The position numbers were made by a program, and so were the translations under genes. A stretch of DNA of 64,000 bases from an uncultured Muribaculaceae bacterium (GTDB taxonomy: Bacteria > Bacteroidota > Bacteroidia > Bacteroidales > Muribaculaceae): the NCBI GenBank assembly GCA_910587915.1, contig CAJUOB010000001.1, positions 1-64,000 on the forward strand. The letters are read 5' to 3'. A model generated the notes under the pieces. It was not told the origin of the DNA. It saw nothing but the letters and a program-made list of their open reading frames with translations, and did not search any database. Below, one piece after another: positions 17,616 to 26,244 of the stretch (position 1 is the first letter of the stretch; each line of letters starts with the position of its first letter).

Positions 17616-18934
17616 TGCTGAAATCCGAATTTTTCCATGCGCCGATATAGCGACTGGCGGGTGATACCAAGCGACGCGGCAGCCGCGGTGAGATTGCCCG
17701 GATAACGGCGCAGTGCTTCAGCCACAGCATCGCGTTCCATCTCGTCGAGAGTGCGGGTATCGGGACCGGCAGGGCTTTCCGGAGTAAGTCGCATAGGCTC
17801 CGAACCGGCGGCACGGCGCACATCGTCGGCGCTTACAGCGGCACCCGCAGCAATATATGCAGCACGGGCCACTATGCTTTTAAGCTGGCGTATGTTGCCC
17901 GGATATGGCAAGCGCTGGAGCACAGCCATGGCCTCGGGCGAAAATTCCGGTGCCGTACTACCGTGCGAGGCCGCGAAATGCCGCACCAGCGATGGAATAT
18001 CGTCGCGGCGTTCGGCTAAAGAAGGCATGCGCATGGTAATGGTGTTGATGCGGTAGTACAGGTCCTCGCGGAAAGTGCGTTCAGCCATCATGGCGGAAAG
18101 ATCTGCATTGGTGGCGCATACCACACGTATGTCCACACGGCGAGGACGGCTGTCGCCAAGTGGTTCGAAGGTATGCTCCTGGAGCACACGCAGCAATTTC
18201 ACCTGACTGTTAACATCGAGCTCGCCGATTTCATCGAGAAAGATAGTTCCGCCGTCGGCCATCTCAAAGCGGCCCTTGCGCTCACCTACCGCACCGGTGA
18301 ACGCACCACGCACGTGGCCAAACATCTCGCTTTCAAAAAGCGACTGGGGTATACCGCCCAGATTCACGGCCACAAACGGACCGTTGCGTCGGGTACTGTT
18401 GTCGTGTATTGCACGGGCAAGGAGCTCCTTGCCGGTACCGTTCTCGCCGGTGATAAGCACCGAGGCATCGGTAGGTGCTATACGTGCGGCCATGTCGAGG
18501 ACATCCGAAAGAGCACTGCTGTGACCTATTATTCCAGAACGCTCGAAAACACCACCGACTTTGGGAGTCGCGATCTCCAGCGCGGTAGCCACGCGCTGCA
18601 ACAGCAGCCGCGGATTCCATGGCTTGGTCATGAAGTCGAATGCGCCAAGTTTCACACCCTCCACCGCCAGCGGGATACTACCCCATGCCGTGATGAGTAT
18701 GACCGGAGTTCCGGGGCACAGCACCTTGACACGCTGCAGAAGCGCGAGGCCGTCGGCACCATCGGTACCACCGCCGAAATTCATGTCCATTATCACCAGC
18801 TCGGGGCACTGCGCACGAACAGCGGCAAGAGCCTCGTCTGGACCCTCGACCGCCACGATTTCGTAGCCGCTATGACGCAGCGACACCGAGAGCGACAGCC
18901 GTACGGCTTTATCATCGTCAACTATCAGAATCAT
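17612..18934 (-). CDS. Sigma-54-dependent response regulator, NtrC family
   Basis: A 440-residue activator with three domains. The receiver is residues 1-120, with the acidic pair at MILIVDDDKAV and the phospho-Asp in LVIMDMNFGG. The AAA+ domain is ~140-375, with GENGTGKE as Walker A, RGAFTGA as the sigma-54-contacting loop and GGTIFLDEIGEL as Walker B. The Fis-type HTH at the end is GNLTAAAASLGITRQSLYRR. The GAFTGA loop is intact, so it should activate sigma-54 promoters. A sigma-54 promoter precedes the nearby efflux operon (25342-25356), making that operon its likely target. A TATCTTTG element at 18940-18947 (minus) may give it its own transcription. Confidence 0.94.
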   Translation of the reverse strand: MILIVDDDKAVRLSLSVSLRHSGYEIVAVEGPDEALAAVRAQCPELVIMDMNFGGGTDGADGLALLQRVKVLCPGTPVILITAWGSIPLAVEGVKLGAFDFMTKPWNPRLLLQRVATALEIATPKVGGVFERSGIIGHSSALSDVLDMAARIAPTDASVLITGENGTGKELLARAIHDNSTRRNGPFVAVNLGGIPQSLFESEMFGHVRGAFTGAVGERKGRFEMADGGTIFLDEIGELDVNSQVKLLRVLQEHTFEPLGDSRPRRVDIRVVCATNADLSAMMAERTFREDLYYRINTITMRMPSLAERRDDIPSLVRHFAASHGSTAPEFSPEAMAVLQRLPYPGNIRQLKSIVARAAYIAAGAAVSADDVRRAAGSEPMRLTPESPAGPDTRTLDEMERDAVAEALRRYPGNLTAAAASLGITRQSLYRRMEKFGFQQ

Positions 18935-18956
18935 CTTTGCAAAGATAGTGCTTTTG

Positions 18957-19081
18957 GGAGAGTTGAGAAAGTTAAAGAGTTAATGGAGTTAAGAAATTGG
19001 TGCTGCATATGATATAAAGCGCCGCCCATTTGCTATCCGAACAATTATCTTAACTTACTAAACTCCCTTAACTCCATTAAC
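18957..19081. repeat. Inverted pair of 9-base tandem repeats (GTTAAGGGA type)
   Basis: The left arm (about 18962-18996) reads as GTTGAGAAA, GTTAAAGA, GTTAATGGA, GTTAAG. The right arm (about 19051-19081) is the same kind of unit on the opposite strand (GTTAATGGA, GTTAAGGGA, GTTTAGTAA, GTTAAG). The two arms could pair into a long hairpin between the TolC gene and the response regulator gene. The same units recur at 52857-52979. Confidence 0.7.
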
Positions 19082-19091
19082 ATCAAAAATA

Positions 19092-20579
19092 TTAAAACCG
19101 CTCCCCTATGGCAGCTTCGATATCGGCATCGATACCGGTGCCGGCGGCATAGTTCCACAGTGTGATACTGCGTATCTGGTAGTAATAGTACCAGTACATA
19201 TACAGCTCATTGACAAGAGCCTGACGCGAAAGGTCCTTTTTACTCTGCGAATCGTTGAGATCAAGCGTCGATATCTTACCGATCATAAACGTCTCCACAT
19301 TCGTGTCGTAGCGCTGTTGCGCTATGGTGTCGGCACGCTCGGCAATGTCGAGTTGCAACCGCTGATTGTTGAAACGCTCCACAAGGATAAACAGATCCTG
19401 ATTGAAATTCTGCGTCTCCTGCCGCAGCTGGCTCTCCACAAGTTCACGGTTACTCTGGGCCACCTTCACCTTGCCGCGCCTCTTACCCCAGTCGACAATA
19501 GGAATAGAAAAACCGATTTCCACCACCTGATTGTCCTTCAAGGGATCGTAGGCATTGCGGAAACGTTGTCCGGTGCCAGTATAACCCACCTGGGCGAAAA
19601 GGTCGATCTGGCGCAACTGCCCTTTGGCCTGAGCCACAGCATAGTCGGCCTCGAGCTGCCGACGACGCACGCTCTTGGCAAACTTATTGTTGGCAAGCGC
19701 ACGGTCGAGCGCGTCGGCATATACTATATCCACGTCGGGCACATCGCCGGGGAGAATCGGCACTATCTCCACATTCTCATCGTAGTCGAGGAAGGAGCGC
19801 AGACGGAACATGGCACTCTTGAGGTCGCTCTCGCGCGAAGTAAGCGATGAGCGCGAATCGAGCACATTCAGCTCCATCTGCAGCAGATCGTTCTCGCTTA
19901 TGCGGCCCATGGCGCGCTTTTCGCGGGCTACTTCGTAGAGTTTCTCGTCGTTGGCAAGATTCTGTCGGGCAATGTCGACATTCTCCTGTGCCATCAGCAG
20001 CGAGAAAAACTGGCTTATAGTGCTCATGGCCACCTCCTCGGTCTCGCTCATGAATTGCGCCACGGCCTCGGCATAGCGTTCAGGTTCTATCCGACGATCC
20101 CACTTCACGGTATTGACTCCGAATATGGGCTGCCGCAGCGTAAGAGCGATAGGGATGGCCATGAACCGATTGTCCTTGTTATCCGACAGTTGCCGTATGA
20201 AGTCGAGCGACGTATTGAGCGATATTTCACCACCCGAGAACCACAGCTTTTGGCTCACGGCCAGTTCTCCGCTCATATTCAGATAGTTGTTGCGCACGAA
20301 GCTATAAGTACCATCGGCGTTCTGATACGATGAATACTGCTTGTAGTATCCCGGTATCTTGGCCTCGAAATTCACCTCAGGCAGCAGCTCCGCACGGTAA
20401 GTGCGGTACTGCCAATAGGCGCTGCGCAGACGGTTGATCGCCACGGCTGCATCCACGCTCCGCCCGCGGGCCCGGGCTATGGCATCGGGCAAGGTGACAA
20501 GCACCGTGTCCTGCGCCACAACACCCTGCACGGCCATCAGCACCATCAGAACCAGAATAATCTTACGAAAAAACACCAT
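19092..20579 (-). CDS. TolC-family outer-membrane efflux protein
   Basis: A 495-residue protein with a signal peptide (about 1-22). Two copies of a long coiled-coil region are interrupted by beta-strand segments, the layout of OEP/TolC proteins that form an outer-membrane channel with a periplasmic tunnel. Typical pieces are VEIGFSIPIVDWGKRRGKV and a C-terminal helix (KDLSRQALVNELYMYWYYYY). It is the last gene of the HlyD - ATPase - permease - permease - TolC set and so is the exit duct of that pump. Confidence 0.92.
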   Translation of the reverse strand: MVFFRKIILVLMVLMAVQGVVAQDTVLVTLPDAIARARGRSVDAAVAINRLRSAYWQYRTYRAELLPEVNFEAKIPGYYKQYSSYQNADGTYSFVRNNYLNMSGELAVSQKLWFSGGEISLNTSLDFIRQLSDNKDNRFMAIPIALTLRQPIFGVNTVKWDRRIEPERYAEAVAQFMSETEEVAMSTISQFFSLLMAQENVDIARQNLANDEKLYEVAREKRAMGRISENDLLQMELNVLDSRSSLTSRESDLKSAMFRLRSFLDYDENVEIVPILPGDVPDVDIVYADALDRALANNKFAKSVRRRQLEADYAVAQAKGQLRQIDLFAQVGYTGTGQRFRNAYDPLKDNQVVEIGFSIPIVDWGKRRGKVKVAQSNRELVESQLRQETQNFNQDLFILVERFNNQRLQLDIAERADTIAQQRYDTNVETFMIGKISTLDLNDSQSKKDLSRQALVNELYMYWYYYYQIRSITLWNYAAGTGIDADIEAAIGERF

Positions 20580-20584
20580 TTTTT

Positions 20585-20687
20585 AATTAATAATTTATAA
20601 TTAATAATTAATAATTTGTGGTCAATTGTTCAACATTCTATATTTATCAACCCATTATTAATTATTCATTATTAATTTTCCATTACT
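20585..20687. repeat. Inverted pair of AATTAAT heptamer arrays
   Basis: The left arm (20585-20619) is five 7-base units: AATTAAT, AATTTAT, AATTAAT, AATTAAT, AATTTGT. The right arm (20653-20687) is five complementary-type units: CATTATT, AATTATT, CATTATT, AATTTTC, CATTACT. It separates the TolC gene from the second permease gene. Confidence 0.75.
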
Positions 20688-20694
20688 AAATATT

Positions 20695-21942
20695 TTACTC
20701 GTCGGCGAGCACTACGGCCGGCTCGATCTTCATTGCACGGATAGCCGGGAAAAGGATACCACATACTATCATCAGGGCCATGGCGCCGAAAGTAATTAAT
20801 GCCTCAATAATCATACGCTGATAAGCTCCCCAATCGAATAATCCATAGAACTGCACAGACAGGGGAAGGGCCTCGATAGCTAACAGATAGTCCAGTCCGA
20901 TTGCAAATGGCGTGACTATCAGCAGCAGCAACAATCCCTCGCCAATAAGCCGTGCGAAAAGCTGGCGGCGTGTGGCGCCGGCGGTGATGCGGATGGCAAG
21001 CTCCTTGGCGCGCTGCTGCGTGCGGAACCAGAACGTACCCAGTATGCCAAGGAACACCGTGAGCAACAGGAATCCCATGCATATGTAGAGATTGCGCAAC
21101 TGGGCGTTATCGTCGCGATGGAGACTTTCGCAGATAGAGTCGAAGGAGCTTACATCCGACACATATACATTGCCATAGTTGAGCGATGCCTCACTTTCTG
21201 CCATGAGTTTATCCACGAAATTATGGTCGGCCTCGGGCTTCACGCGGAAATATATATTGTTGATTCCATTTGTCGGCACCAGGGCTGTTGCATGCCAGGC
21301 ACCTTCGAACTTAGCACGACGTATAGGCTCGATTACCGCTCCGATGGTATATGCTTCGGTGCTGTCGCCATTCACATATATGACCATATTCATAAGATCG
21401 CGCGCCGACAGGCTCCCCTGTGCGAGATTGGTAGTCACCACGATCTTGCCTTCATCGAGGATAGCGGCAAGCTGTTCGGGTGTCTCACCGTTTATGCCAT
21501 GTATGCCGAATACTTTCGGATAGTTGGGATCTACAAAGAAATTGTTAACGCGTCCATTGAACCATGCTGTTGAGTCGAACGGCACTTCCGGGGCAAAGAA
21601 ACGGCCTGAGAAATTGTAGTTGTACACAGCGTTGGAACCGGATGCCACACACTCGATGTCAGGATTTTCCTTCAGGCGGTTGACAAAGCGCTGCAGCTGA
21701 TCCCATTCGCTCTCTTCGTCGGTAGGCGCAACATATGTGGGGCTTTCTTCGGTTTTCCATACTGTCGACAATGTGTACACATGCTCTGTGTCGACACCCA
21801 TCGGCTCGTTTGTGAGGCCCATGTACACACCACAATAGTCCATGATATACCACAGCACCACGCTGATGAGGAGCAGTTCGATGGCAAGCCATAGATTCGA
21901 CCGCCATTCGTTAGTTATCTGTTTGAGTAGTTTGCGTTTCAT
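20695..21942 (-). CDS. ABC transporter permease, MacB/FtsX type (second of two)
   Basis: A 415-residue membrane protein. One N-terminal transmembrane helix (about 18-38) leads to a large periplasmic domain (~40-270). Three C-terminal helices of the FtsX type follow (FLLLTVFLGILGTFWF, LLLLIVTPFAIGLDYLL and ALMIVCGILFPAI). It ends AVVLADE, as usual for this class. I chose the ATG at 21942 (MKRKLLKQ); longer in-frame extensions upstream do not look like protein. It lies 13 bases after the first permease and probably forms a heterodimer with it. Confidence 0.9.
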   Translation of the reverse strand: MKRKLLKQITNEWRSNLWLAIELLLISVVLWYIMDYCGVYMGLTNEPMGVDTEHVYTLSTVWKTEESPTYVAPTDEESEWDQLQRFVNRLKENPDIECVASGSNAVYNYNFSGRFFAPEVPFDSTAWFNGRVNNFFVDPNYPKVFGIHGINGETPEQLAAILDEGKIVVTTNLAQGSLSARDLMNMVIYVNGDSTEAYTIGAVIEPIRRAKFEGAWHATALVPTNGINNIYFRVKPEADHNFVDKLMAESEASLNYGNVYVSDVSSFDSICESLHRDDNAQLRNLYICMGFLLLTVFLGILGTFWFRTQQRAKELAIRITAGATRRQLFARLIGEGLLLLLIVTPFAIGLDYLLAIEALPLSVQFYGLFDWGAYQRMIIEALITFGAMALMIVCGILFPAIRAMKIEPAVVLADE

Positions 21943-21955
21943 TGTATTATATCGA

Positions 21956-23248
21956 TTATATTTTGCCTGAGAGAGCACGGACGGGGTCGATGCGCGACGC
22001 ACGCCAGGCCGGAACTCCGCTGCTGAGCATATTGAGGATAAAGCAGAAAAGGAGAGCCATGCTGTAGAGCTTCCAGTCGAAAAGCAGCTGCATGGGTACA
22101 GAAGTCTCACGTTCGATTCCAGTGGAGGTAAATACCATGTCGGAGAAGAAATAGCCGAACACGAAGCAAAGCAACAATCCGACGATACCACCGGCAAGAG
22201 TTACCAGAAAGTTCTCCCCAAGAATGCCACCGATAATACGCATACGGGTCGAGCCAAATGCGCGTTTCACACCGATTTCGCTTATGCGACGGTAGAGACG
22301 GCTCTGAGTCATACTGCTCAGATTTATAGCCGGCACAATGAGCAGGATCGCATAGATGAGAAGACGCCGGGTAGCGCCGCTGTGGTCGGGGTCGCCATTG
22401 CTGCCACGCACGGTATATACCTCTTCCTGAGTGAAAGGCGAGCCATGATCCTTGAGATAGCTATTCTCATCAACAGCCTTGATTTCTGTATCGAACTGCT
22501 GCTTGCGGCTCTGCACGTCGGCACGTATGCGGTCGAATGTGGCCGGACTCTCTGCCAGGATAACAGCTTCGAACGGACCGAATACGCCACCGAACTCATC
22601 GCCACCCCAGGTCACGTCCTGCACTCCGAAACCTCGGTAGGAAATGTAAACCTCAGCAAAAGCCTCTCTGCCAAGCTGCGATACATCTGCCACCACTCCA
22701 ACAACCTTGAACGGCTTCTGCGCTATTAGTATGGTCTGTCCGACAGGATCGTCAGAGCCGAAAAGACTGCGGGCAGTCGACTCGCTTATGACAGCGTCTT
22801 TAGCCGATGACTCGAACGACTCCTGGTCGAAAGCTCTGCCGGTAATGAAATCGAAATCATATATCTGCCAGAAATTATGGTCGGTCATCTTCACATAGCG
22901 CATGGATGCCGGCTTACCCTGCACCATTACGTCCTTCTGGGTCTGGCTGTACGATATCGATGTGCACACGGCACCATCGAGATTATCGTAAAGACGGCGG
23001 GCCATTTTCTCGGACAGTCCTGCCGACGAATCCTGACCTCGGCTATCATTGGCTATGTTGATAAAACGCCCGTAAAGAGTGCGTCCGCGGTTCACCTCGG
23101 GGGCGAACTGCGCGGTGGTCACACGATCCATCATCACCACCACCATCATCAGAAATATAGCAAGAGCGGTGCCTATCATGGTGACAATGCCTATCACCGG
23201 CTGGTGCTTCATGTCGTAGAGCACCTGTCGTAGTGTCTTGGAATTCAT
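21956..23248 (-). CDS. ABC transporter permease, MacB/FtsX type (first of two)
   Basis: A 430-residue permease with the same layout as its neighbour: an N-terminal helix (IGIVTMIGTALAIFLMMVVV), a MacB-like periplasmic core domain, then three C-terminal helices. It ends with WRASRIDPVRALSGKI, which is the classic coupling segment. It lies 14 bases after the ATPase gene. With the second permease, the ATPase, the HlyD adaptor and TolC it makes a complete MacAB-TolC-type pump. The cargo is not known; such pumps export peptides, antibiotics or lipids. Confidence 0.92.
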   Translation of the reverse strand: MNSKTLRQVLYDMKHQPVIGIVTMIGTALAIFLMMVVVMMDRVTTAQFAPEVNRGRTLYGRFINIANDSRGQDSSAGLSEKMARRLYDNLDGAVCTSISYSQTQKDVMVQGKPASMRYVKMTDHNFWQIYDFDFITGRAFDQESFESSAKDAVISESTARSLFGSDDPVGQTILIAQKPFKVVGVVADVSQLGREAFAEVYISYRGFGVQDVTWGGDEFGGVFGPFEAVILAESPATFDRIRADVQSRKQQFDTEIKAVDENSYLKDHGSPFTQEEVYTVRGSNGDPDHSGATRRLLIYAILLIVPAINLSSMTQSRLYRRISEIGVKRAFGSTRMRIIGGILGENFLVTLAGGIVGLLLCFVFGYFFSDMVFTSTGIERETSVPMQLLFDWKLYSMALLFCFILNMLSSGVPAWRASRIDPVRALSGKI

Positions 23249-23262
23249 AGTGAATACAGGCT

Positions 23263-23934
23263 TTAGTTGTTCGTAATCTGGCGTCCGTCGAAGAATCGCA
23301 TCACGCGGTGGGTCAGCTCGGCCTGCGCCTCGTTGTGGGTCACCATCAGGATTGTGCGTCCTTCTTCATTGAGACTCTTGAGTATATCCATAATCTCGGC
23401 ACTCATCTTGGAGTCGAGATTACCGGTAGGCTCGTCGGCGAGTATTATGTCGGGATTGCCCACTATGGCTCGTGCTATGGCCACACGCTGGCACTGACCG
23501 CCCGACAGCTGCGAAGGCAGGTGATTGAGGCGATGCGACAAGCCTACACGCTCCAACACCTCGCGCACACGCTCAGAGCGCTCACGGCCACTGAGACCCG
23601 AACGGTATGTGAGCGGCAGCTCCACGTTGTCGCGCACGCTCAGCGAGGGTATTAGATGGAAATTCTGGAATATGAAGCCTATGCTGGCATTGCGGAAGGC
23701 AGCCAAGGCGCTGTCGCCCATGCCTTCGATGGTCTTGCCGGCGATTTCGACAGTGCCGGAAGTCGGACGATCGAGCAGCCCGACGATATTGAGCAATGTG
23801 GACTTACCGCAGCCAGATGGACCCATAACGCTCACAAATTCGCCTTTATCTATTGTAAAATTCACATTGTCGAGAGCCATAGTCTCGATTTTGCTCGTGC
23901 GATAGAGCTTGCTTACGCCATTAACCTTTATCAT
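23263..23934 (-). CDS. ABC transporter ATP-binding protein (LolD/MacB type)
   Basis: A 223-residue ATPase with all motifs: GPSGCGKSTLL (Walker A), the Q loop at FIFQNFHLIP, LSGGQCQRVAIARA (signature), ILADEPTGNLD (Walker B) and the switch His in VTHNEAQ. The signature region and length are those of the MacB/LolD/FtsE group, which energise FtsX-type permeases. It works with the two permeases directly downstream. Confidence 0.96.
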   Translation of the reverse strand: MIKVNGVSKLYRTSKIETMALDNVNFTIDKGEFVSVMGPSGCGKSTLLNIVGLLDRPTSGTVEIAGKTIEGMGDSALAAFRNASIGFIFQNFHLIPSLSVRDNVELPLTYRSGLSGRERSERVREVLERVGLSHRLNHLPSQLSGGQCQRVAIARAIVGNPDIILADEPTGNLDSKMSAEIMDILKSLNEEGRTILMVTHNEAQAELTHRVMRFFDGRQITNN

Positions 23935-23938
23935 TTTA

Positions 23939-24008
23939 GTTAGAAGTTATAAGTTACAAGTTAGGAGTGAGAAGTTAGAAGTGAGTAGTGAGAAGTTAGG
24001 AGTAAGAA
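23939..24008. repeat. Tandem heptamer array, GTTAGAA type (10 units)
   Basis: Ten consecutive 7-base units with consensus GTTAGAA (variants GTTATAA, GTTACAA, GTTAGGA, GTGAGAA, GTGAGTA, GTAAGAA), starting 5 bases before the ATPase start codon. Related arrays lie at 32957-33117 and 52753-52802. Confidence 0.85.
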
Positions 24009-24026
24009 AAGTGCCGCGCCTTTCCC

Positions 24027-24054
24027 ATTATTAATTATCAATTATAAATTATCC
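24027..24054. repeat. Tandem heptamer array, ATTATTA type (4 units)
   Basis: Four 7-base units, ATTATTA, ATTATCA, ATTATAA and ATTATCC, lying just beyond the stop codon of the HlyD gene and 18 bases from the GTTAGAA array. It belongs to the same AT-rich family as 20585-20687 and 27296-27402. Confidence 0.7.
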
Positions 24055-24056
24055 AA

Positions 24057-25307
24057 TTAGTCTTTAATGCGATATTTGCGGCCCTTATAGGCGCTCATGT
24101 CGCCGAGCACCACCTTGTCGCCGGGACGAAGACCGCTTTTCACCTCCACGTAGTTGTAGCCGGCATCCCCGAGTTTCACCTCCATCTTTTCTATCTCGCC
24201 TGGATTTCGCTCCACGAAAAGCTCGTATGTGCCTGCTCCACGGCTATAGTATGGTCCGATGGGCAGACGAAGCACATCGTCCTTCACCTCGCGCACCACA
24301 AACACGTCGGCAGCGAGTCCCGACCGTAGATTGACAGCCGTAGTATCATCGAAAACCACCGAAAAAGTCACCGCACCATGATTTGCCACCGGCGACACAT
24401 TGATTACCGTGCCCGGATACACATTCTTCGCAACCTTCACCGAGGCCTTGCCGCCGGCGGAAAGCAGACGCGAGTTGCTCTCCGAAATCTCGGCATCGAC
24501 CTTGAAGCTCGTAAGGTCGGCTATCACGGCCACTTTCTCACCGGCCGACACCTGTTGGCCAAGAGAGTTGACAATATACGTGAGTGTCGCCGCGCGGGGC
24601 GACTTGAGGCGTGCACTCTCGAGTGTACGCAACTTAGTGGAAAGATTGCGGTCGGAGATACTCAGATCGAGCCGCTGCCCCTTGATGGCGGCATCGCGCA
24701 TGCGGCGCTCATTCTCGAGGCGGCTACGGAGCTGCTCGAGCTGTATCACACCCGTCTTATAGGCAAGCTCGGCCTCGCGCACACGGTCGCCCGTGCCCGA
24801 ACCGAGAGCATCGAGCCGCTTCTCATTTTCCACCTCGGCTTCAAGACGGTTCACAGCCATCTCCTTCACCTTTATTTCCATCTCGAGATTGGTAAGCTCG
24901 GTAGCATTGGCAAGTTCCTGCTGCTCGATGGCATATACCTGTTTCTGGCGGGCATCGCGCTGCTTGTTTATCTCGGCCTCGGTATCCTCAAGGTCGAGGC
25001 GAAGCAAAGGCGTGCCGGCTTCGACCTGCTCGCCGGCATGGCCATATATCTCGACCACGCGCGAAGCAATGGGCGAGGTGATGATTTCCTCAAAACCGGG
25101 AACGACCTTTCCCGAAGCCTGAATGGTGCTTTCGATAGAACCTGTATCGACGGTGCCTTGGAAAAGCTCCCTACGGTTCACACTGCCACGCGCAAGACTT
25201 AGACCGATGGCACCCAAAGCCACTACGGCTCCTACGGGAATACATATGCGTAGCAACAGGCGGCGACGGTTGCGGGATATTTCTTCTTTTGTGAGTTCTC
25301 TGTCCAT
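24057..25307 (-). CDS. HlyD/MacA-family periplasmic adaptor
   Basis: A 416-residue membrane-fusion protein. A cytoplasmic basic start leads to one transmembrane helix (about 18-38), a first lipoyl half-motif (near IASRVVEIYGHAGEQVEAG), and a long alpha-helical hairpin (~110-215, rich in E, K, R and Q). The second lipoyl half, beta-barrel and membrane-proximal domains follow (LRPGDKVVLGD near the end). It links the inner-membrane ABC permeases to TolC. It is first in its operon and is preceded by a sigma-54 promoter. Confidence 0.93.
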   Translation of the reverse strand: MDRELTKEEISRNRRRLLLRICIPVGAVVALGAIGLSLARGSVNRRELFQGTVDTGSIESTIQASGKVVPGFEEIITSPIASRVVEIYGHAGEQVEAGTPLLRLDLEDTEAEINKQRDARQKQVYAIEQQELANATELTNLEMEIKVKEMAVNRLEAEVENEKRLDALGSGTGDRVREAELAYKTGVIQLEQLRSRLENERRMRDAAIKGQRLDLSISDRNLSTKLRTLESARLKSPRAATLTYIVNSLGQQVSAGEKVAVIADLTSFKVDAEISESNSRLLSAGGKASVKVAKNVYPGTVINVSPVANHGAVTFSVVFDDTTAVNLRSGLAADVFVVREVKDDVLRLPIGPYYSRGAGTYELFVERNPGEIEKMEVKLGDAGYNYVEVKSGLRPGDKVVLGDMSAYKGRKYRIKD

Positions 25308-25341
25308 TTTCAGATATTATTATTTCGATGCCAATATAGAT

Positions 25342-25356
25342 GCAATTACCGTGCCA
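25342..25356 (-). promoter_or_regulatory. Sigma-54 (-24/-12) promoter of the efflux operon
   Basis: On the minus strand the 15 bases read TGGCACGGTAATTGC, matching the sigma-54 consensus TGGCAC-N5-TTGC at all fixed positions with exact spacing. Transcription would start about 12 bases downstream, near 25330, leaving a leader of roughly 24 bases before the HlyD start at 25307. An NtrC-type activator is encoded 6.4 kb downstream at 17612-18934. Confidence 0.8.
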
Positions 25357-25398
25357 AAACATACATAGTACTAATATTCAATAATTTATAAAATAAAA

Positions 25399-25422
25399 GC
25401 ACCGTCCGAAATCGGACGGTGC
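25399..25422 (-). terminator. Terminator after the TonB gene (also a symmetric dyad upstream of the sigma-54 promoter)
   Basis: GCACCGTCCGA is complementary to TCGGACGGTGC; on the minus strand the stem is followed by TTTTATTTT, as expected for a terminator of the ExbB-ExbD-TonB operon. The dyad lies about 70-90 bases upstream of the predicted sigma-54 start, so it could also be an activator site; that is speculation. Confidence 0.8.
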
Positions 25423-25449
25423 GTACGGATATATGTCGAAAAACGGATG

Positions 25450-26244
25450 TTAGCGGAATGTATATGTTATCCGGGCGGTAGATCGTTCGGGCGCCTTGTC
25501 GTCGTGGCGGGTGAATCGACGACGCTTCACCTCGGCCATACAAGCCTGCACCAAAGCACGGTCGGCTGCCGCAGGCGACTTTCCGCCGGTAAGCTCAACG
25601 GAAATCACATTACCGTCGGAACCGACTATGGCTGTGAGTATAATACTGCCCGTCACTTCCGAAGGCACGCTGGCATAGCGTGGCATGCTCCATCCACCGC
25701 CCACAGTGCCCTGTCCTGTGCCGTTGGCGTCGGAGCGACCACCATCGGGCGTACCGCTGTCGCCACGATCCTTGCCTTGCGATGAGGTATTATCGGGAGT
25801 TTCCGATGTTTTCTTGAATGCATCGCCGACATTCTTCAATGCCTTGCGACGGGCTTCTTCCTCGGCAAGCTTTGCCTTGTCGGGACCGGTCTCGGGAGGC
25901 ACCGGCTTTTCAGCCCGTTTCACTTCCGACGGCCGCTTCGATGTGACGTCGGGGGCCGGAGCTGCCGCCTTACCGGCATCCTCCCGGTCGATACCCGACG
26001 CCTGGGCCGGGCGCGACTGGCGCTTCACGGGCTCGGGGGCATAGGCCGGCGATGGGTCCGACGGGCCATAGGACATGTCGAGAAAGTCGACAAACTCTTC
26101 TTCCTCCATGGCCAGAAGTTCCGGCTTGATATCGAGCTTATCGTCGTCGGGTATAGGCGCATTAAGATGCACAAGCAGCAGAAGCGCCACAAGGATAATC
26201 GCGGCTATGACAGTGGCCACCGCAGCCTGGCGGCGGGGGGTCAT
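25450..26244 (-). CDS. TonB-like energy transducer
   Basis: A 264-residue protein with one N-terminal transmembrane helix (about 9-28) and a long Pro/Lys/Ala-rich and low-complexity middle that can span the periplasm. The C-terminal TonB-type domain has VGSDGNVISVELTGG, then AEVKRRRFTRHDDKAPERST and ITYTFR. It couples the ExbB/ExbD proton motor to outer-membrane receptors. Its start overlaps exbD by 4 bases. The specific receptor is not in the window. Confidence 0.85.
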   Translation of the reverse strand: MTPRRQAAVATVIAAIILVALLLLVHLNAPIPDDDKLDIKPELLAMEEEEFVDFLDMSYGPSDPSPAYAPEPVKRQSRPAQASGIDREDAGKAAAPAPDVTSKRPSEVKRAEKPVPPETGPDKAKLAEEEARRKALKNVGDAFKKTSETPDNTSSQGKDRGDSGTPDGGRSDANGTGQGTVGGGWSMPRYASVPSEVTGSIILTAIVGSDGNVISVELTGGKSPAAADRALVQACMAEVKRRRFTRHDDKAPERSTARITYTFR

